Positions 5,044 to 7,938 of a stretch of 7,938 nt of DNA are shown here, piece by piece. Location of the stretch: the NCBI GenBank assembly GCA_964246015.1, contig CAXTPG010000153.1, positions 1 through 7,938 of the forward strand, given 5' to 3'. The notes beneath the pieces were generated by a model. It saw only the letters and a program-made list of their open reading frames with translations, searched no databases and was not told the DNA's origin. The DNA comes from JBBROS01 sp964246015 (GTDB taxonomy: Bacteria > Pseudomonadota > Alphaproteobacteria > Acetobacterales > Acetobacteraceae). The translations under genes were made by a program, and so were the position numbers. Numbering within the stretch: the first letter of the stretch is position 1; every line of letters starts with the position of its first letter.

Positions 5044-7938
5044 CTATTTGCGCCACCAGCCTCGCTTCTTCTCGGCCGGGGGGGCGTCCGGGGCGCCGAT
5101 CAGGACGGGGACGATCAGTGGCGCCGCGACCGGCTCCGGCACGGGCTCGGGGGCTACCGGCTCGGGCGAGGGCGGGGGCGGTTCCGGGACGACGATCTGG
5201 ACCGGGGTTGCGGGGGCAGGTTCGCGGGCTTTCACGGGCGGAGGGGGGGCGACGCGGGCCTGTTCGGCCTGTTCCACCGCGTCGAAGAAGTCGAAGGCGT
5301 TGCTGCCGCCGAACGGGTCGGCCGGGGTGGGGCCTTGGTAGACGGGAGGTTGATAGACGGGGGGTTGATAGACGGGGGGTTGATAGACGGGCTGCTGATA
5401 TGCGGGCGGCTGATAGGGCGGGGGCTGATAGGCGGCCGGTGCGCGCGCCGGCTCGTCGGGCGTCCCGTCCGTCTCGGCCGCCTCTTCGCCCGCGGCCAGG
5501 GGTTCGCCCCGGCGGCGGCGACGGCCACCACGGCGGCCGCGGCGCTTCCGCTCGCCATCCTCCCCCATCGGCTCGGTCGTCTCGCCGTCGGGCGGGGTGG
5601 CAGGCGTTTCGGCCGGCGCAGGCGCTTCGGCGGTCACTTCGCCCGGCTCCTCGCCGGGTTCCGTGCTCGGGGCCGCATCGGCCGGTGCGGCCTCGGCGGC
5701 GCCGTCCTCGCGGCGGCCGCCGCGGCGGCGGCGGCGGCGCTTCTTGCTGCGGCGCTGCTCGCCCTCCTCGGCGGTTTCGCCGGGGCGGTCGGCCTCGTCG
5801 TCGTCCTGGGCTGCCTCGACGGGTTCGGGGGCTTCGGGCGCGGCGATCTCCTCGTCGGGGTCCTCGAAGGCCTCGGGCGGTGGCAACTGGCTGATCGGCG
5901 CGGGCAGTTCGGAGACGGCCTGCGCGCGCACCCGCTCGATCCGCATGTCCGGCGCCCGCAGCGAGTCGTCGGGGGCGAAGGTGACGTGCAGGCCGAAGCG
6001 CTGCTCGATCTCCGACAGGCGCAGGCGCTTGTGGTTGAGGATGTAGAAGGCGATGGCGCCGGCGACGTGCACGACGATCTCGGCGGAGCGTCGCTTGCCG
6101 CCCTCGTCCTCGATGCCGCGCAGGACGGCGAGGGCCGCGCTTTCGGTGCTGCGGACGTGGCCGGTTCCGCCGCAGGCCGGGCAGGCGATGAAGCTGGTTT
6201 CGGTGAGGGACGGGCGCAGGCGCTGGCGGCTCATTTCCAGGAGGCCGAAATGGCTGATCGAGCCGATCTGGATGCGGGCGCGGTCGTTCTTCAGCGCGTC
6301 CTTCAGCTTCTTCTCGACGGCGCGGTTGTTCTTCGACTCATCCATGTCGATGAAGTCGATGACCACCAGGCCGGCCAGGTCGCGCAGCCGGAGCTGGCGT
6401 GCGGCTTCCTCGGCGGCTTCGAGGTTGGTGCGGAGCGCCGTCTCCTCGATCCCGCGCTCACGGGTGCTGCGGCCGGAGTTGACGTCGATGGCGACGAGGG
6501 CCTCGGTCTGGTTGATGACGAGGTAGCCGCCGGAGCGGAGCTGGACGTTGGGCAGCAGCATGGCATCGAGCTGGGCCTCGACCTGCGCCTTGGCGAAGAG
6601 GGGCTGCGGGTCCTTCCAGAGCTGGACCTTCTTCGCGTGGGTCGGCATCAGCATGCGCATGAAGTCGCGGGCGGCGCGCCAGCCGGCCTCGCCATCGACC
6701 AGGATGTCGTCGACGTCGCGGGAGTAGACGTCGCGGATGGCGCGCTTGATGAGGCTCGCTTCCTCGTAGATCAGGGCGGGCGCCATGCTTTTCATGGTCA
6801 GCTCGCGGATCTGGTCCCACTGGTTCAGCAGGTATTCGCAGTCGCGGATGATCTCGGGCTTCGGGCGGTTGGCGCCGGCGGTGCGGACGATGAGGCCCAT
6901 GCCGCGGGGGAGGTCCAGCTCGGACGTGATCTCCTTGAGGCGGCGGCGGTCGGCGGCGGAGGTGATCTTGCGGGAGATGCCGCCGCCGCGGGGGGAGTTG
7001 GGCATCAGGACGGAGAAGCGGCCGGCCAGGGAGATGTAGGTGGTCAGGGCCGCGCCCTTCGTGCCGCGCTCCTCCTTCACGACCTGGACCAGCAGGATCT
7101 GGCGGCGGCGCATCACCTCCTGGATCTTGTAGTTGCGGAGGAAGCGGGGCGTGGTGCGGCGGTCCGGGCGCTCGTCGCGCTCCTCGGAATCCTGTTCGCC
7201 GCCGAGGCTTTCGGGCGGTTCCGCCTCCGGCTGGATGTCGGCGTCGTCCTGCGTTTCCGGATCTGCGTCGTTGGCCGGGGCGTCACCGGGGGCTGCGTCG
7301 ACGGGTTCCATTGCCTCGGGGGCCAGGTCGGCGCCCTCGTCGGCGAAGAGCGCCTGGGCCTCCTCGGGGGCGACGAGGATGTCCTGGGCGATCGGGGCGG
7401 CCTGCGCGACCTGGTCGGGCTCGGGCAGGGCGGCTTCGGCGGCGTCCGCTTCGGGCTCGGGGTCGGCTGTTACGTCGCTTTGGGCGGCGTGCCCGGCGTC
7501 CGTCACGGCGGCGGGGGGCTCGTCGTGCGAATCGTCATGGACGTCGTCGGCGCCGGGGTGGTCGTGGATTTCGTCCTGCGGGCCGTCGTCGGGGTGGGCG
7601 GCCTGGGGCTCGGGCCGGCGGCCGCGGCGCTCGTGGCGGGCGGCCTCGCGCTCCTCCTCCTCTTCCTCCTCCCGGGCTTCGGCCTCCTGCATCTCCAGCA
7701 GGCGCTTCCGGTCGGCGACGGGGATTTGATAGTAGTCGGGGTGGATTTCGCCGAAGGCCAGGAAGCCGTGGCGGCCGCCGCCGAACTCGACGAACGCCGC
7801 CTGGAGGCTCGGCTCCACGCGGACGATCTTGGCGAGGTAGATGTTGCCCTTGAGCTGCTGCTTGGTCGACGTCTCGACGTCGAAGTCTTCGAGGCGGTTA
7901 CCGTCCAGGACCACCACGCGGGTCTCTTCCGCGTGGGT
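5044..7938 (-). CDS. rne: Ribonuclease E (N-terminus cut by the window edge)
   Basis: Endoribonuclease of mRNA decay and rRNA/tRNA processing, and scaffold of the RNA degradosome. 964 residues are visible. The frame is open at the right edge (THAEETRVVVLDGNRLEDFD), so the GTG at 7915-7917 is internal and about 10-15 residues lie outside. In order (numbered from the edge): an S1 domain interrupted by an acidic, low-complexity insertion (about 82-264); the 5'-sensor LIVRTAGAN with Arg352/Thr353; the DNase I-like catalytic part with Asp485 (AIDVNSGRSTR) and Asp528 (VVIDFIDMDES); and the Zn-link cysteines 586 and 589 in CPACGGTG. A disordered tail follows with two Arg-rich RNA-binding patches (about 728-744, 797-812), YQPPV repeats (837-868) and the ending EKKRGWWRK, like Caulobacter's PNPase-binding tail. 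All catalytic residues are intact. It is convergent to the plus-strand genes. Confidence 0.97.
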   Translation of the reverse strand, partial: THAEETRVVVLDGNRLEDFDVETSTKQQLKGNIYLAKIVRVEPSLQAAFVEFGGGRHGFLAFGEIHPDYYQIPVADRKRLLEMQEAEAREEEEEEEREAARHERRGRRPEPQAAHPDDGPQDEIHDHPGADDVHDDSHDEPPAAVTDAGHAAQSDVTADPEPEADAAEAALPEPDQVAQAAPIAQDILVAPEEAQALFADEGADLAPEAMEPVDAAPGDAPANDADPETQDDADIQPEAEPPESLGGEQDSEERDERPDRRTTPRFLRNYKIQEVMRRRQILLVQVVKEERGTKGAALTTYISLAGRFSVLMPNSPRGGGISRKITSAADRRRLKEITSELDLPRGMGLIVRTAGANRPKPEIIRDCEYLLNQWDQIRELTMKSMAPALIYEEASLIKRAIRDVYSRDVDDILVDGEAGWRAARDFMRMLMPTHAKKVQLWKDPQPLFAKAQVEAQLDAMLLPNVQLRSGGYLVINQTEALVAIDVNSGRSTRERGIEETALRTNLEAAEEAARQLRLRDLAGLVVIDFIDMDESKNNRAVEKKLKDALKNDRARIQIGSISHFGLLEMSRQRLRPSLTETSFIACPACGGTGHVRSTESAALAVLRGIEDEGGKRRSAEIVVHVAGAIAFYILNHKRLRLSEIEQRFGLHVTFAPDDSLRAPDMRIERVRAQAVSELPAPISQLPPPEAFEDPDEEIAAPEAPEPVEAAQDDDEADRPGETAEEGEQRRSKKRRRRRRGGRREDGAAEAAPADAAPSTEPGEEPGEVTAEAPAPAETPATPPDGETTEPMGEDGERKRRGRRGGRRRRRGEPLAAGEEAAETDGTPDEPARAPAAYQPPPYQPPAYQQPVYQPPVYQPPVYQPPVYQGPTPADPFGGSNAFDFFDAVEQAEQARVAPPPPVKAREPAPATPVQIVVPEPPPPSPEPVAPEPVPEPVAAPLIVPVLIGAPDAPPAEKKRGWWRK
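5335..5430 (-). repeat. 15-bp tandem repeats coding for YQPPV pentapeptides in rne
   Basis: Seven YQ-PP-type pentapeptide units lie in the RNase E tail. The three units nearest the gene's 3' end are nearly identical at DNA level, while the others have diverged to AYQ/PPYQ forms. This is the pattern of recent slippage expansion. The segment lies between the second Arg-rich patch and the C-terminal docking motif, and is probably a flexible linker. Confidence 0.85.

Noticed and set aside
5335..5430. Repeats as a CRISPR array
   Set aside because: Units are 15 bp, contiguous, without spacers, and in frame with rne.
7133..7729. Ser-rich plus-strand open frame opposite rne
   Set aside because: It is the antisense of the acidic, low-complexity insertion of RNase E, with no ribosome site or family signal.
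7915..7917. GTG as the start of rne
   Set aside because: The upstream codons THAEETR match the conserved RNase E N-terminus, so the true start lies beyond the window.

Overview
The window is high-GC DNA (clearly GC-rich by eye) from what is most likely an alphaproteobacterium, perhaps of the Rhodospirillales/Acetobacteraceae type. The best evidence for this is the large RNase E gene on the minus strand: its S1 domain is split by a long acidic insertion and it ends in an EKKRGWWRK tail, the type of PNPase-docking tail known from Caulobacter RNase E. Assignment below class level is a guess. Both ends of the window cut genes.

Layout. Positions 3-932 (+) hold the 3' part of a class I/II PLP aminotransferase of the aspartate aminotransferase type. 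A GNAT N-acetyltransferase (about 893-1402, +) overlaps its end. Then comes a Tat-exported Gfo/Idh/MocA protein that closely resembles Zymomonas glucose-fructose oxidoreductase (1424-2716, +). A 14-TM DHA2/EmrB-type MFS exporter follows (2797-4359, +), then a DUF892/YciE ferritin-like stress protein (4450-4953, +) with its own strong Shine-Dalgarno and a candidate EcfG-type promoter. Convergent to these, and running to the right edge, is rne (5044-7938, -), which lacks its first residues.

The first three plus-strand genes are close enough to be co-transcribed. The MFS gene is separated from them by a palindromic repeat and the DUF892 gene by a probable promoter. A strong 12-bp hairpin followed by TTTT sits between the DUF892 gene and rne and probably ends transcription of the plus-strand genes.

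Non-coding structure. A hairpin-forming 24-nt element occurs twice in the same orientation (2737-2760 and 4983-5006), each time right after a plus-strand gene. The copies differ at one base, which keeps the stem as a G-U wobble in plus-strand RNA. The first copy has a long outer arm that supplies the stop codon of the oxidoreductase gene. Plus-strand G/C skew flips near 0.9-1.0 kb, and the coding strands differ sharply in C-ending versus G-ending codons.

No tRNA, rRNA, CRISPR array, transposase or phage gene was seen. I found no convincing new multi-gene system. The most unusual items are the paired palindromic repeats, the elaborated RNase E and the periplasmic oxidoreductase.
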